Assembly: GCF_033898505.1 (NCBI RefSeq)
Contig: NZ_JAXAFK010000001.1
Span: 1,302,001-1,366,000 of the forward strand
Source: Pectobacterium carotovorum
GTDB taxonomy: Bacteria > Pseudomonadota > Gammaproteobacteria > Enterobacterales > Enterobacteriaceae
Reading direction: 5' to 3'
Length of the DNA: 64,000 nucleotides
Part shown: positions 1 through 9,133 of the stretch, one piece after another
Position numbering within the stretch: position 1 is the stretch's first letter
Layout: each line of letters opens with the position of its first letter
Notes under the pieces: model-generated
Databases searched by the model: none
What the model saw: the letters and a program-made list of their open reading frames with translations, nothing else
What the model was told of the DNA's origin: nothing
Program-made: the position numbers and the translations under genes

Positions 1-419
1 AGGAGAGAGCGCTGTTCCGTGAGCTGATTAAAGTGAATGGCGTTGGGCCGAAGCTGGCGCTGGCGATTCTCTCAGGAATGTCCGCGACGCAGTTTGTCAG
101 CGCGGTTGAGCGCGAAGAAATCGGTGCGTTGATTAAACTTCCGGGCGTGGGTAAGAAAACGGCGGAAAGGTTAGTCGTTGAAATGAAAGATCGCTTCAAA
201 GGCTTGAGCGGCGATCTGTTTAATCCGGTCAGCGATATTCCGTTGGCATCACCTGCTGCCGCAGACAGCCGTGTTAGCGATCCTGAAGCGGAAGCCGCAG
301 CAGCACTGGTTGCGTTGGGCTATAAACCACAGGAAGCTAGCCGCATGATTTCCAAGATTGCGCGTCCCGACGCTGACTGTGAAACCCTAATCAGGGATGC
401 ACTGCGCGCGGCGCTGTGA
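1..419 (+). CDS. ruvA: Holliday junction DNA helicase subunit RuvA (3' part)
   Basis: RuvA binds the four-way Holliday junction and loads the RuvB motor for branch migration. The gene is cut by the left window edge; the reading frame runs open from base 3 and reads [20 protein letters not shown]. This contains the helix-hairpin-helix segment of domain II (NGVGPK, and a second one, [12 protein letters not shown]). The C-terminal RuvB-binding domain III ([16 protein letters not shown]) is complete. About 139 residues are present; the E. coli protein has 203. ruvB follows 7 nt after the stop codon, as in the usual ruvAB operon. Codon use and sequence are ordinary. The upstream ruvC and the SOS promoter would lie outside the window. 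Confidence 0.97.
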   Translation, partial: ERALFRELIKVNGVGPKLALAILSGMSATQFVSAVEREEIGALIKLPGVGKKTAERLVVEMKDRFKGLSGDLFNPVSDIPLASPAAADSRVSDPEAEAAAALVALGYKPQEASRMISKIARPDADCETLIRDALRAAL

Positions 420-426
420 GGTATTC

Positions 427-1437
427 ATGATAGAAGCCGATCGTTTAATTTCCGCTGACGCCGTTCCCGAAGAAGAATTTATCGACCGTGCGATCCGCCC
501 TAAATTGCTCAACGAGTATGTGGGGCAGCCGCAGGTGCGTGAGCAGATGGAAATTTTTATTCAGGCAGCCCGTAAGCGCGGAGATGCGTTGGATCATCTG
601 CTAATTTTTGGTCCTCCCGGTCTGGGGAAAACGACGCTGGCGAATATTGTCGCCAATGAGATGGGCGTGAATATGCGCACGACGTCGGGCCCGGTGCTGG
701 AAAAAGCGGGCGATCTCGCCGCGCTGCTGACTAATCTCGAACCGCATGATGTGCTGTTCATCGATGAAATTCACCGTCTGTCGCCCGTAGTGGAAGAAGT
801 GCTGTATCCGGCGATGGAAGACTATCAGTTGGATATCATGATCGGCGAAGGGCCTGCCGCCCGTTCAATCAAACTCGATTTGCCGCCTTTCACGCTGATT
901 GGCGCAACAACGCGTGCGGGTTCGTTAACCTCGCCGCTGCGCGATCGTTTCGGCATTGTGCAGCGCCTGGAGTTTTATAAAGTTGAGGATTTGCAGTATA
1001 TCGTCAGCCGTAGCGCACAGTGTTTAGGGCTGGATCTGACGCCGGATGGTGCCCTTGAGGTCGCGCGTCGCGCGCGGGGTACGCCGCGTATTGCCAATCG
1101 GTTATTACGCCGGGTGCGCGATTTCTCCGAGGTGAAGTCGGAAGGGGCGATTACCGGTAATGTGGCGACACAGGCGCTGGATATGCTGGCGGTGGATACC
1201 GAAGGCTTTGACTACATGGATCGTAAGCTGCTGTTGGCGATTATCGATAAATTCATGGGCGGCCCTGTCGGGCTGGACAATTTAGCGGCCGCCATTGGCG
1301 AAGAGCGTGAAACCATTGAAGACGTGCTGGAACCGTTCCTGATTCAGCAAGGGTTTATTCAGCGCACACCGCGCGGTCGGATGGCGACGCAGCACGCCTA
1401 TCGGCATTTTGGCTTAACGCGTGAAGATTTAAGTTAA
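427..1437 (+). CDS. ruvB: Holliday junction branch migration ATPase RuvB
   Basis: RuvB is the hexameric AAA+ motor of the RuvABC resolvasome. Visible motifs are Walker [12 protein letters not shown], Walker [10 protein letters not shown], sensor I with the arginine-finger region ([18 protein letters not shown]) and a C-terminal winged helix ([20 protein letters not shown]). The ATG at 427 gives 336 residues, equal to the E. coli length. An in-frame ATG at 397 lies inside ruvA and would add ten unrelated residues, so it is rejected. The gene is the second of the ruvAB pair and is followed by a 12-13 bp inverted repeat before the convergent porin gene. Confidence 0.98.
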   Translation: MIEADRLISADAVPEEEFIDRAIRPKLLNEYVGQPQVREQMEIFIQAARKRGDALDHLLIFGPPGLGKTTLANIVANEMGVNMRTTSGPVLEKAGDLAALLTNLEPHDVLFIDEIHRLSPVVEEVLYPAMEDYQLDIMIGEGPAARSIKLDLPPFTLIGATTRAGSLTSPLRDRFGIVQRLEFYKVEDLQYIVSRSAQCLGLDLTPDGALEVARRARGTPRIANRLLRRVRDFSEVKSEGAITGNVATQALDMLAVDTEGFDYMDRKLLLAIIDKFMGGPVGLDNLAAAIGEERETIEDVLEPFLIQQGFIQRTPRGRMATQHAYRHFGLTREDLS

Positions 1438-1476
1438 CGAGTGACTCGACGTAGCGCCTAATCGCTGTTTTGCCAG

Positions 1477-1506
1477 ATTCAGGGAGACCACAGGGTCTCC
1501 CTGAAT
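1477..1506. terminator. Hairpin between convergent ruvB and porin genes
   Basis: A perfect inverted repeat, ATTCAGGGAGACC...GGTCTCCCTGAAT with a 4-nt loop, lies 39 nt after the ruvB stop and 8 nt before the porin stop on the other strand. The T-tract is poor on both sides, so this is a probable bidirectional transcription stop rather than a textbook one. Confidence 0.6.
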
Positions 1507-1514
1507 GTATGCGA

Positions 1515-2900
1515 TTAGAACCAGGCTTCCCACATTGCCCCAACGTTGAACGAGTCGAGCTTCGTGTTGACGCCGGTCGTTGTCCGTGCGGTATGTTTGT
1601 TATCCACCTCCCCGCCGGTGACATAGAAGCGCAGCATCGGTCTGAACTCCGGTCCCATCGCGATCGAGACATTCTGGGAAAGCGTCAGTTTCCATCCTTT
1701 GTTATCACCACCCTGACCGTAATCTACGTGCTGATAGCCTGCTTCAAGCCAGGTGGAATGCACATCATTCCAGAAATACATGGGGCGCACGATGGCATTA
1801 TAGTTGCGACGATCGTCCTGACTCGCGGAATCATTTGAGTAGTCGTGGTAGGCCAGCAGGTATTCGACCTGCGTTTGCGGAGTAAATTTGTACTTACCTT
1901 CAAAGCTGGCGTAGAAGGTTTTCAGGTTGTTCGTTTTGTTGTAAACGCTGTTATCGGCGTTATCCGAATAGCGGGTGATAAACTGGTTGAGACTATTTTT
2001 CCCCGTATGGCTCAGGACCGCACCGCCTTGCCAGGCCTTCAGACGTGCATCGCTATTCACCGCTTTTGAGTCAAAACCGTAGTTCGCGTACAGCGCAAGA
2101 TCCAACGGCCCCAGCTTGATGCCATGCACTTTGGACGTCAGCGCGTAATTGCCTTTATCGCCCGTGCCGGAACTGCCTGTACAACTGATGCGTGAGGGGT
2201 TCGCATTATTCGTGATGACTTCGGGGTTACAGGATTCTACGGCCGCGACGGCAGCAACATCGAATTGAATGCCGCCGAGTTCAAAGTTCTTTATCCCCGC
2301 GCCCTGACCGTCATGGTTCATCCAGAAGTAGTCGTTAATCCCCTGCTGTGGACGCTGGTGGAAATCACGTCCGGCCCAGAGATAAGCATTCGGCTGAGAG
2401 GCAAAAAGGTTGGTGACGCCCGCATAGGCTTTTTTCAGGTTAACTTCGTCGCCCCAGTGGTCGATCATCACGACGACATCCCAGATCGCGCCGTTGTCAC
2501 CCTTGAACGCTTTGGAAAGCTGGAATTCACCGCCGTTGCCTTCGTTGCCCAGACGGCCCAGTGCGGAAGCCCCGTTGTAGGAGCCATCGACCGCGACATA
2601 TTTCTGGTCACCGCTCTGGAATTGCGCGCCGTAACGGGCATAGCCAGTAAAGTTGATGCCATAGGGTATCGCCATGTCAGGCGTCTTGGGGGCATCCGGC
2701 GTGGTCAGCGGGTCGACCTGTTTACTGGCGATGGCGTCTAATTTGGCCTGACGCTCCGCCAGTGCTTTTTCTACTGCCTGAGCAACGATGCGATCCAATT
2801 GCTCCTGAGTAATCATTTCTTGTGCGAATGCGGAACCGGAGCAAAGGGCAGCCAGCACCGCCAGCGTAACGGGCAGTTTTTTGGAATTTGTCATAGTCAT
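1515..2900 (-). CDS. LamB/BglH-type carbohydrate-specific outer membrane porin
   Basis: This encodes a 461-residue outer membrane protein of the maltoporin family. It has a signal peptide of about 26 residues ending GSAFA. A charged, helix-forming stretch follows (about residues 28-62, TQEQLDRIVAQAVEKALAER), like the periplasmic coiled coil of ScrY and BglH. An 18-strand-type barrel follows, with maltoporin landmarks such as NAYLWAGRDFHQR and DYFWMNHDGQGAG. The protein ends in Trp-Phe, the usual barrel assembly signal. It lies downstream of PTS EIIA and EIIC genes on the same strand, so it likely lets an oligosaccharide (perhaps a beta-glucoside) cross the outer membrane for that PTS; the substrate is inferred only. 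A second ATG at 2894 is an alternative start. Confidence 0.9.
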   Translation of the reverse strand: MTMTNSKKLPVTLAVLAALCSGSAFAQEMITQEQLDRIVAQAVEKALAERQAKLDAIASKQVDPLTTPDAPKTPDMAIPYGINFTGYARYGAQFQSGDQKYVAVDGSYNGASALGRLGNEGNGGEFQLSKAFKGDNGAIWDVVVMIDHWGDEVNLKKAYAGVTNLFASQPNAYLWAGRDFHQRPQQGINDYFWMNHDGQGAGIKNFELGGIQFDVAAVAAVESCNPEVITNNANPSRISCTGSSGTGDKGNYALTSKVHGIKLGPLDLALYANYGFDSKAVNSDARLKAWQGGAVLSHTGKNSLNQFITRYSDNADNSVYNKTNNLKTFYASFEGKYKFTPQTQVEYLLAYHDYSNDSASQDDRRNYNAIVRPMYFWNDVHSTWLEAGYQHVDYGQGGDNKGWKLTLSQNVSIAMGPEFRPMLRFYVTGGEVDNKHTARTTTGVNTKLDSFNVGAMWEAWF

Positions 2901-3060
2901 CTCAATTCGGTAAGTTATTTTCAGACAATAACCATCCCGCTCTGATTGACGTGAATAATGACACGGCGCTCAGAACAAGGTGATTGTTATTTTTTTTAAC
3001 GGGTACAGCGTAATTAAATAACTGACGTAATCGACCCTCCCTATAGGGTATTAAAATGAA

Positions 3061-3369
3061 CTATTTTCTTTGGTATAGATGAATAATCTCTTCTGATAAT
3101 TCGCGGGCGAGCAGGGATGTCATTAAATGGTCTTGAGCATGAACCATAATCAATGTCATCGGCTGTCTGGCTTCTCCTGCATCCTGTTCGATCAGTTGGG
3201 TCTGCATTTGGTGGGCCTTGCGCGCGTAACCATCGGCCTCCTTCAACAGATTCTTGGCCTCATCAATGTTGCCTTTACGCGCAGCGTGTAGCGCCTCAAA
3301 ACACAGGCTGCGTGACTGCCCTGCATTGACGATAATTTCCATTACTGCATCTTCTAATGTAATCATCAT
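3061..3369 (-). CDS. PTS lactose/cellobiose-family EIIA component
   Basis: This soluble phosphocarrier takes phosphate from HPr and passes it to an EIIB. It is a three-helix-bundle protein of the LacF/ChbA type. The active-site region MVHAQDHLMTS contains the phospho-accepting His and the Gln-Asp pair that binds the central metal in the trimer. The start chosen is the double ATG at 3369/3366 (MMITLED), preceded by AGGT and giving about 102 residues, the family's usual length; an upstream ATG at 3405 only adds an atypical basic tail. It lies between EIIC (163 nt upstream) and the porin (160 nt downstream). No EIIB gene is visible nearby. Confidence 0.9.
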   Translation of the reverse strand: MMITLEDAVMEIIVNAGQSRSLCFEALHAARKGNIDEAKNLLKEADGYARKAHQMQTQLIEQDAGEARQPMTLIMVHAQDHLMTSLLARELSEEIIHLYQRK

Positions 3370-3532
3370 ATGACCTATTTTTATGCGAACGAATACTCGC
3401 AGCACGTATTTTCTATGCTGCGTTCTTAAATAGCATTCAGGTCGGTGAATATGAGTAATAAAAATATCTCGACACTGAATGCGTTATTTTCCTTTTTATT
3501 TAATTTCTTTGGCGAGTTCTTTATTTATGCCA

Positions 3533-4861
3533 TTAATTACTACTCACCGTTTTTGTCAGCGATAAATCACCCTGTATTTTTTGCTCCTCGGTTTTCATTA
3601 ACGTTCGTTCGTAGGCTCGCAGGAACGGCAAATACATCAGTGCAGAAAATACCATGCACAGCAGGCACATAATTAGCGGGCTGAAACTCCAGTTTGCGGC
3701 CCACGATGCGCCAATGGGGGCCGGTGTTGTCCAGGGCGTGAGTGATACCACCTGCGCCAACCACCCCATTTTGGTTGCGGTGTAAGCCAGTACGGCATTA
3801 ACCATCGGGACGAAAACAAAGGGGAGAAACAGCATCGGGTTCATGATGATGGGCGCGCCAAACATGATCGGTTCGTTTATGTTAAAGAAGCTCGGTACGA
3901 CACCCATTCTACCGATGGTCCGCAAGTGCGTTACCTTGCTGCGTAACAGCAGGAATGCCAGCGGTAGCGTCGATCCGACGCCGCCAATCAACAGATAGTG
4001 ATCCCAAAAGCCCTGTAAATAGATGTGTGGCAAGACTTCTCCAGCCGCCAGCGCGGCCTGATTCACGGCCAGATTGGTCATCCAGAATGGGTTCATGATG
4101 CCTGTGACAATCAGCGAACCGTGGATCCCTGAGAACCAGAAAAGCTGGCACAGCAGCACGGACAGAAGAATGGCTGGCAGCGAGTCTGAGGCGGACACCA
4201 ACGGGGCCAGCAAGTGCATAATCGCTTCGGGAATGATCATGCCCGTTTGTGCTTCAACGAAAAGATTGAGCGGGTGCAGCGTCGCGACAATTACCAACAC
4301 GGGAATGAGGATTTCAAACGAGCGGGCGACTCCCGTCGGCACTTCTTTTGGCAAGCGGATGGTAATGTTGTGCTGTTTCAGCGCCGCGTAAACACGGGTG
4401 GCGTAGATGGAGGTCAGTAAGGCAGTGAAGATCCCTTGCCCTGACAGGTACTCGGTAGAAATTTTGTTATCGGCGTAAGGGGCGGCGACGAGCAGGAAAG
4501 CCATAAACGCCAGCAGACCGGACATGACGGAATCGAGATTAAGCTGTCGTCCCAGACTGGCACCCACACCTACGGAGATGAAAAATGTCATTAGCCCCAT
4601 ACTCAGTTCGAAGGGCAGCATCAGCTGTGCGCGATAGGTGATAGAAAAATCGAGCCAGGTCCGAGCGAATCCGACAGTGGTATCAGCGGAAAAGGGAGGA
4701 AAAATAAACACCAGCATAAATGAGCCGATGATCATAAAGGGGAGTGCGGCGGTAAAGCCATCGCGGATAGCGATCACATACTTTTGTTGTCCTAAGCGCC
4801 CGGCCAGCGGGGTAATCGATTGTTCGATAGCGGCAATCGTTGATTGATATAAGGAACTCAT
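3533..4861 (-). CDS. PTS lactose/cellobiose-family EIIC permease
   Basis: This is the membrane permease of a PTS, 442 residues with about ten hydrophobic segments. The family pattern is clear: an N-terminal amphipathic segment (RLGQQKYVIAIRDGFTAALPFMIIGS), the sugar-site motif INEPIMFGAPI, and the C-terminal SLTPWTTPAPIGA. It is similar to ChbC/CelB and lacks fused IIA or IIB domains. Start ATG 4861 has a good ribosome site (AAAGGTG, 6 nt spacing). It is the first gene of a leftward transcription unit EIIC, EIIA, porin, divergent from a LacI-family regulator 582 nt away. The substrate cannot be read from sequence; a beta-glucoside or galactoside is plausible. Confidence 0.92.
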   Translation of the reverse strand: MSSLYQSTIAAIEQSITPLAGRLGQQKYVIAIRDGFTAALPFMIIGSFMLVFIFPPFSADTTVGFARTWLDFSITYRAQLMLPFELSMGLMTFFISVGVGASLGRQLNLDSVMSGLLAFMAFLLVAAPYADNKISTEYLSGQGIFTALLTSIYATRVYAALKQHNITIRLPKEVPTGVARSFEILIPVLVIVATLHPLNLFVEAQTGMIIPEAIMHLLAPLVSASDSLPAILLSVLLCQLFWFSGIHGSLIVTGIMNPFWMTNLAVNQAALAAGEVLPHIYLQGFWDHYLLIGGVGSTLPLAFLLLRSKVTHLRTIGRMGVVPSFFNINEPIMFGAPIIMNPMLFLPFVFVPMVNAVLAYTATKMGWLAQVVSLTPWTTPAPIGASWAANWSFSPLIMCLLCMVFSALMYLPFLRAYERTLMKTEEQKIQGDLSLTKTVSSN

Positions 4862-5087
4862 GTGAACACCTTTCTCGTGTGTCGCCGTAGCAGCGACAGA
4901 TCGTCACCAAGTATGTTATCGCCACGTTGTATTCCGTAACCTATTGTATTAACAGGCCGGATAAGAATATCGTGTGTGGCAGCCTTTTGTTAAAGTGAGC
5001 CTATATCCGTTATGTTTCTTCCTCAGCGGACCGCATTTTCCGCTAAGCAGAATGTAAAAAGTTATTGCTAGTATGATTGGATATCAT

Positions 5088-5105
5088 ATGGAAACCGTTT
5101 TCCAT
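5088..5105. promoter_or_regulatory. LacI-family operator 1 in the PTS/regulator intergenic region
   Basis: ATGGAAACCGTTTTCCAT is a near-perfect 18-bp palindrome with a central CG, the typical form of a GalR/LacI-family operator. It lies between the EIIC start and the divergent LacI-type regulator at 5444, so it is probably that protein's own site. Inference only. Confidence 0.65.
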
Positions 5106-5211
5106 GCAAAGAAAAGAGAAGTGTGATGGCGGTCAATATGTGATGTTTTCTGGCCGTATTAATTAGATTTACATCACATCTTATTGGCAGAAATACTTAT
5201 TGGATGTTAAA

Positions 5212-5229
5212 CGGATAATCGGTTTCCAT
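5212..5229. promoter_or_regulatory. Possible LacI-family operator 2 (one good half)
   Basis: CGGATAATCGGTTTCCAT has a right half (GGTTTCCAT) identical to the reverse complement of the best half of operator 1, and a degenerate left half. It lies 124 bp from operator 1, a distance compatible with looping. Confidence 0.4.
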
Positions 5230-5295
5230 GCTGGATAGAAACGGTTATACTGCAAAGCAATACAATAATGCCGCTCGTTTAAGAATCAAGATACC

Positions 5296-5351
5296 GGGGG
5301 CTACCACGGTGCGAGGTATCCCTGCGGGAACCTCATCACCGTGTTTCCCCC
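5296..5351 (+). other. Long structured hairpin in the leader of the LacI-type gene
   Basis: Three nested pairings are visible in 56 nt: GGGGG with CCCCC, CACGGTG with CACCGTG, and GAGGT with ACCTC, closing a loop that itself can pair (TCCC with GGGA). The hairpin sits about 95 nt upstream of the regulator start, so it would be in the 5' leader if transcription starts upstream. No T-tract follows. I do not recognise it as a known RNA family. Confidence 0.5.
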
Positions 5352-5443
5352 TAAATCCACGCTTAAGTGAACAGTATTAAGGCAATACAAGGCGCTGTTG
5401 GTGTTCAGGGTTTTGAGTCGGATTTAGCGTTTTCCAGGGGCAA

Positions 5444-6406
5444 ATGATGTCTACAATCAACGATGTATCGCGTTTAGCTGGGGTGTCTAAAGCCACAGTC
5501 TCCCGGGTGTTGAGTGGTTCACGCGGCGTAAAGGAAGCTAGCCGTCTTGCAGTGTTAAAAGCGGTTGATGAGCTTAAATATCGGCCGAACGTTATCGCTC
5601 AATCGCTACTGAGTCAGTCAACCGGCTGTATTGGCGTTATTTGCGCTCAGGACAACATCAATCAGACGACTGGCTATCTTTACGCGCTGGAAAAACACTT
5701 TAGCCGGCATCAAAAGCACCTCTTACTGCGGTTTGCCAGCAGCAGGGCAGAAGTGATGAGCGTGCTTGATGAACTGACCAGCGGCCTGTGTGATGACATC
5801 TTAATCATTGGTGCGCGTTTTCCACTGAATCTGGCCGATAAAAACATCATTCTGATCGATTGCATGGAAACGGACACCGCGAACAGCCTGCAATTCGATC
5901 ACGCTTTCGCCACGGAAACGGCGTGCAATTACCTGATTCGGCAAGGAAGACGGCAAATCGCATTGATTAATCCCGCTGCCAGCAGTTCTGCGGAGCAGGT
6001 GCTTTTAGGGTATAAGCGGGCACTGGAAAATAACTTTTTGCCGTTTAACCGCAATCTGATTTTTATGGATGCGTCTTCATCGTCGTCGGTGGCGCTGCAA
6101 GTGTTGCTCAATAACAGCACGACACTGAATTTCAATGCGCTTCTGGTGGCTGATGAGCTGGAAGCCAAGCGTGTTATCACACAGCTTCAGGCGTTTAATA
6201 AATCTGTGCCAAAAGACATCATGGTATTCAGCCTGGCGGGGTCTCTCGATATTCCTGGCATTCCGGCGATACCGGCAATTGAATATTCGATGGATGCGAT
6301 AGCGGCCAGAATCGTGTCCTGGCTCAATGAGAAAACGCAAGACGTGCTGGGTTCGTATGTCTTGCGGGGTGATTTAATCATTCCCGATATGGCGAACCGG
6401 AAATAA
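5444..6406 (+). CDS. LacI/GalR-family transcriptional regulator
   Basis: A 320-residue repressor-type protein. The N-terminal helix-turn-helix (TINDVSRLAGVSKATVSRVLSG) and hinge helix region (KYRPNVIAQSLLSQ) are standard for the family. A periplasmic-binding-protein-like effector domain follows, ending FSLAGSLDIPGIPAIPAIEYSMD. Two adjacent ATGs (5444, 5447) are possible starts; the family pattern M-S-T-I favours the second. It is divergent from the PTS EIIC/EIIA/porin unit and likely controls it through the palindromes at 5088 and 5212. The sequence is closest in feel to AscG/GalR-type beta-glucoside repressors, but the ligand is not known. A terminator follows at 6433. Confidence 0.93.
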   Translation: MMSTINDVSRLAGVSKATVSRVLSGSRGVKEASRLAVLKAVDELKYRPNVIAQSLLSQSTGCIGVICAQDNINQTTGYLYALEKHFSRHQKHLLLRFASSRAEVMSVLDELTSGLCDDILIIGARFPLNLADKNIILIDCMETDTANSLQFDHAFATETACNYLIRQGRRQIALINPAASSSAEQVLLGYKRALENNFLPFNRNLIFMDASSSSSVALQVLLNNSTTLNFNALLVADELEAKRVITQLQAFNKSVPKDIMVFSLAGSLDIPGIPAIPAIEYSMDAIAARIVSWLNEKTQDVLGSYVLRGDLIIPDMANRK

Positions 6407-6432
6407 ACTCAGTTCGCCCACACGCCAAAAAG

Positions 6433-6470
6433 AAAAGCCCTTCTGAATGTTATTTCAGAAGGGCTTTTTT
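6433..6470. terminator. Bidirectional rho-independent terminator
   Basis: AAAGCCCTTCTGAA and TTCAGAAGGGCTTT form a long stem with a 6-nt loop, an A-run on the left and a T-run on the right. It serves both the LacI-type gene and the convergent znuCB operon. Confidence 0.92.
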
Positions 6471-6484
6471 ATCTTGTATCGCTG

Positions 6485-7270
6485 TTAGGCGGGTTGCCGT
6501 TTAAGCAGGCTGACAATAAACAGCAACGATGCGCACAGCACCACTGAGGGGCCGGCTGGCGTATTGTAACCAGCCGAGAAGGCCAGACCGCCCGTCACGG
6601 CAATCATGCCAACGATAATCGCGATACTCGCCATTTGTTCCGGCGTCCGCGCGAAGCGTCTGGCGCTGGCAGCGGGAATGATCAGCAGTGATGTAATGAT
6701 CAGCGCACCAACAAACTTCATGGCAATACCTATCGTTAATGCGGTGGTCAGCATCAGGAGCAGCTTGGTACGCTGTAGCTTCACGCCGTCGACGTGCGCC
6801 AGCTCCGGGCTGATCGTCATCGAAAGTAGCGCGCGCCATTGCCAACGCATAATGGCAATAACGACAATCACGCCGCCGCCAATGACCCACAGATCCTCTG
6901 TCGTGACGGAGAGCAAATCGCCAAACAGGTAAGCCATCAAATCCACGCGCACGTTATTCATCAGGCTAACGACAACCAATCCGAGTGACAGTGCGCTGTG
7001 CGCCATGATGCCGAGTAACGTATCAACGGCCAGATAGGGACGGCGTTCCAGCCAGACAAGCCCCAGCGCCAGAATAAGCGTCACGGCGATGACGGCAGCA
7101 AACAGGTTGATGTTCAGCAGCAGGCCGAAAGCGACGCCGAGTAAGGACGCATGCGCCAGCGTATCGCCAAAGTAAGACATCCGCCGCCAGACGACGAACG
7201 AACCGAGCGGGCCTGCCGCAATTGCTAGCAATATCCCCGCCAGCCAACCGGGAAACAGCAGTTCGATCAT
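6485..7270 (-). CDS. znuB: Zinc ABC transporter membrane subunit ZnuB
   Basis: ZnuB is the inner membrane permease of the high-affinity Zn(II) importer ZnuABC. The 261 residues (the E. coli length) form about eight hydrophobic helices, with the ABC-3 family features [18 protein letters not shown] near the N terminus and [18 protein letters not shown] in the second half. Its ATG overlaps the znuC stop by 4 nt, so the two are translationally coupled. The znuCB operon is divergent from znuA, with a shared Zur box between. Confidence 0.97.
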   Translation of the reverse strand: MIELLFPGWLAGILLAIAAGPLGSFVVWRRMSYFGDTLAHASLLGVAFGLLLNINLFAAVIAVTLILALGLVWLERRPYLAVDTLLGIMAHSALSLGLVVVSLMNNVRVDLMAYLFGDLLSVTTEDLWVIGGGVIVVIAIMRWQWRALLSMTISPELAHVDGVKLQRTKLLLMLTTALTIGIAMKFVGALIITSLLIIPAASARRFARTPEQMASIAIIVGMIAVTGGLAFSAGYNTPAGPSVVLCASLLFIVSLLKRQPA

Positions 7271-8025
7271 GCGTCGTTTCCACCTTGTCTTTTCAGAATG
7301 ATACGTCCCTGTAGATCGTGACGATGATTATGATGGTGGCGATAAATCGCCAATTGCTCCGCACCGCGGTGGCCGAACATCGCTAAAAATTCGGGATGAA
7401 GGGAAACGACTTCAGGCGTGCCGGAGCAGCATACATGTTGATTAAGGCACAGGACTTCATCCGTTTTCGCCATCACCAAATGCAGATCGTGCGAGACCAT
7501 TAATACACCGCAATGGAATTCCTGTCGCAGTTGATTAATGAGATCGTACAGCGCCAGTTGCCCATTGACGTCGACACCTTGTGTCGGTTCATCCAGAACC
7601 AGAAGCTGGGGCTGGCTGAGCAGCGCGCGCGCTAACAGCACGCGTTGGGTTTCGCCGCCGGAGAGTTTCTGCATCGGTTGTTCCAGCAGGTGTGCCGCCT
7701 GAACGCGCTTAAGGGCAGGCAAAATATCCTGTTTTTTCACGCCGGGACGCAGTTGCATAAAGCGGCTGACGGTCAACGGTAGCGTGGTATCCAGATGCAG
7801 TTTCTGTGGAACGTAGCCGATACGCAGCGCGGGATCCCGGACCAGCGAACCAGAGGTGGGGGAGAGTAGCCCCAGGACTACGCGTACCAGCGTCGATTTC
7901 CCTGCGCCGTTCGGCCCCAGCAGTGTCAGAATTCGACCTGCCTGCAAGGTAAGAGAAATATCTGACAAGACCTTTCGGCTGCCAAATGTAACTGAAATAT
8001 TATTAAGTGATACCAATGTGGACAT
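7267..8025 (-). CDS. znuC: Zinc ABC transporter ATPase ZnuC
   Basis: ZnuC is the cytoplasmic ATPase of the zinc importer. It shows Walker [14 protein letters not shown], signature [15 protein letters not shown], Walker [13 protein letters not shown] and the H-loop VSHDLH. The C-terminal HHHNHRHD segment is His-rich, as in other ZnuC proteins. The start chosen is the ATG at 8025 (MSTLVSLNN), giving 252 residues against 251 in E. coli. An upstream in-frame ATG at 8103 would place 26 foreign residues across the Zur box and is rejected. Confidence 0.97.
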   Translation of the reverse strand: MSTLVSLNNISVTFGSRKVLSDISLTLQAGRILTLLGPNGAGKSTLVRVVLGLLSPTSGSLVRDPALRIGYVPQKLHLDTTLPLTVSRFMQLRPGVKKQDILPALKRVQAAHLLEQPMQKLSGGETQRVLLARALLSQPQLLVLDEPTQGVDVNGQLALYDLINQLRQEFHCGVLMVSHDLHLVMAKTDEVLCLNQHVCCSGTPEVVSLHPEFLAMFGHRGAEQLAIYRHHHNHRHDLQGRIILKRQGGNDA

Positions 8026-8049
8026 ATAATTCGGTTTGCACAACCCATG

Positions 8050-8072
8050 TGACGTTATATTATAACAAGCAA
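8050..8072. promoter_or_regulatory. Zur box between znuCB and znuA
   Basis: TGACGTTATATTATAACAAG centres on the palindrome GTTATATTATAAC, matching the Zur consensus core (TGTTATANTATAACA). It sits between the divergent znuC (8025) and znuA (8102) starts, where Zur-Zn represses both units in E. coli. Confidence 0.85.
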
Positions 8073-8101
8073 CACGATAAAAATCGATGGGATCGACTTT
8101 C

Positions 8102-9121
8102 ATGCAACAATCTATTCAACAAAAAAAATCTATTCAGCAAAAAAAATGGTTAAAAAATGTGTTTGTTGCCACCGCGCTACTTGCGAGCGGGATGTCAATC
8201 AGTGCGGCATCCGCGGCGGTCATTACTTCAATTCGTCCCTTGGGATTCATTGCGTCGGCGATTGCCGATGGGGTAACGCCAACTGAGGTTTTGTTGCCTG
8301 ATGGCGCGTCGCCCCACGATTATGCCTTGCGCCCGTCTGATGTCCAGCGTTTACAGTCCGCCGATTTGGTGATTTGGGTCGGGCCGGAAATGGAAGCCTT
8401 CCTCGGAAAGCCGTTAGCGAAAATTTCTCCTGCAAAGCAGATCGCGCTTTCCGCGCTGCCAGCCATTAAAAGCGAGCTGGAAAAAGAGGTCGGGCACGAT
8501 CATGAGAGTGAGCATGAACAGGCACATGATGACCATGAAAAAGGCCACGATCACGGCCATGCCGCCCATGATGACGGCGACGATGGTCACCATCACGGCG
8601 AGTACAATATGCACATTTGGCTGTCGCCGGAGATGACAAAACAGGCGGCGATTGCCATTCATGCAAAATTATTGGAACTTATGCCTCAGAATAAGGACAA
8701 ACTAGACGCGAATCTGCTTTATTTCACGGATAAAATCGCGCAAGCAGATGAAAAAATTGTTAAGATGCTAGCGCCTGTGCAGGGTAAAGGCTATTTCGTG
8801 TTCCATGATGCCTATGGCTATTTTGAGAAACACTATGGATTAAGCCCCTTGGGTTACTTCACGGTTAACCCTGAAATCCAACCTGGTGCACAGCGTTTAC
8901 ATCAAATACGAACACAGTTGGTTGAGCACAAAGCCGTATGCGTTTTTGCTGAACCACAATTCAGGCCAGCCGTTATTAATGCTGTTGCCAAGGGAACCGA
9001 CGTGCGCTCGGGTGTGCTCGATCCATTGGGAAGCAATATTGCACTGGGTAGAGATAGCTATGCCGATTTCTTGTTGCAGCTATCGAACCAGTATGTGAGC
9101 TGTCTGGAGGAAAAATCATGA
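8102..9121 (+). CDS. znuA: Zinc ABC transporter periplasmic binding protein ZnuA
   Basis: ZnuA captures Zn(II) in the periplasm and hands it to ZnuB. The protein has 339 residues with a signal peptide ending SAASA (about residue 39). It has a His/Asp/Glu-rich loop at about 131-171 ([20 protein letters not shown] and onward) typical of zinc-specific cluster A-I binding proteins. The start at 8102 follows GGGATCG; an ATG at 8087 is less likely. The basic n-region of the signal peptide holds a tandem duplication [12 protein letters not shown] encoded by two 18-bp repeats, each ending in eight A's. That makes this signal peptide longer than in E. coli. mepM follows 12 nt downstream. Confidence 0.96.
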   Translation: MQQSIQQKKSIQQKKWLKNVFVATALLASGMSISAASAAVITSIRPLGFIASAIADGVTPTEVLLPDGASPHDYALRPSDVQRLQSADLVIWVGPEMEAFLGKPLAKISPAKQIALSALPAIKSELEKEVGHDHESEHEQAHDDHEKGHDHGHAAHDDGDDGHHHGEYNMHIWLSPEMTKQAAIAIHAKLLELMPQNKDKLDANLLYFTDKIAQADEKIVKMLAPVQGKGYFVFHDAYGYFEKHYGLSPLGYFTVNPEIQPGAQRLHQIRTQLVEHKAVCVFAEPQFRPAVINAVAKGTDVRSGVLDPLGSNIALGRDSYADFLLQLSNQYVSCLEEKS

Positions 9122-9133
9122 GGATACGAATAA

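Noticed and set aside
3445..3672. Small plus-strand frame (75 aa) overlapping the end of EIIC
   Set aside because: Overlaps the EIIC coding region on the other strand, with no ribosome site; its hydrophobic, Phe-rich translation is due to AT-rich DNA.
5140..5185. CRP site between EIIC and the LacI-type gene
   Set aside because: TGTGATGTTTT and ACATCACATC each have only one good half of TGTGA-n6-TCACA; too weak to call.
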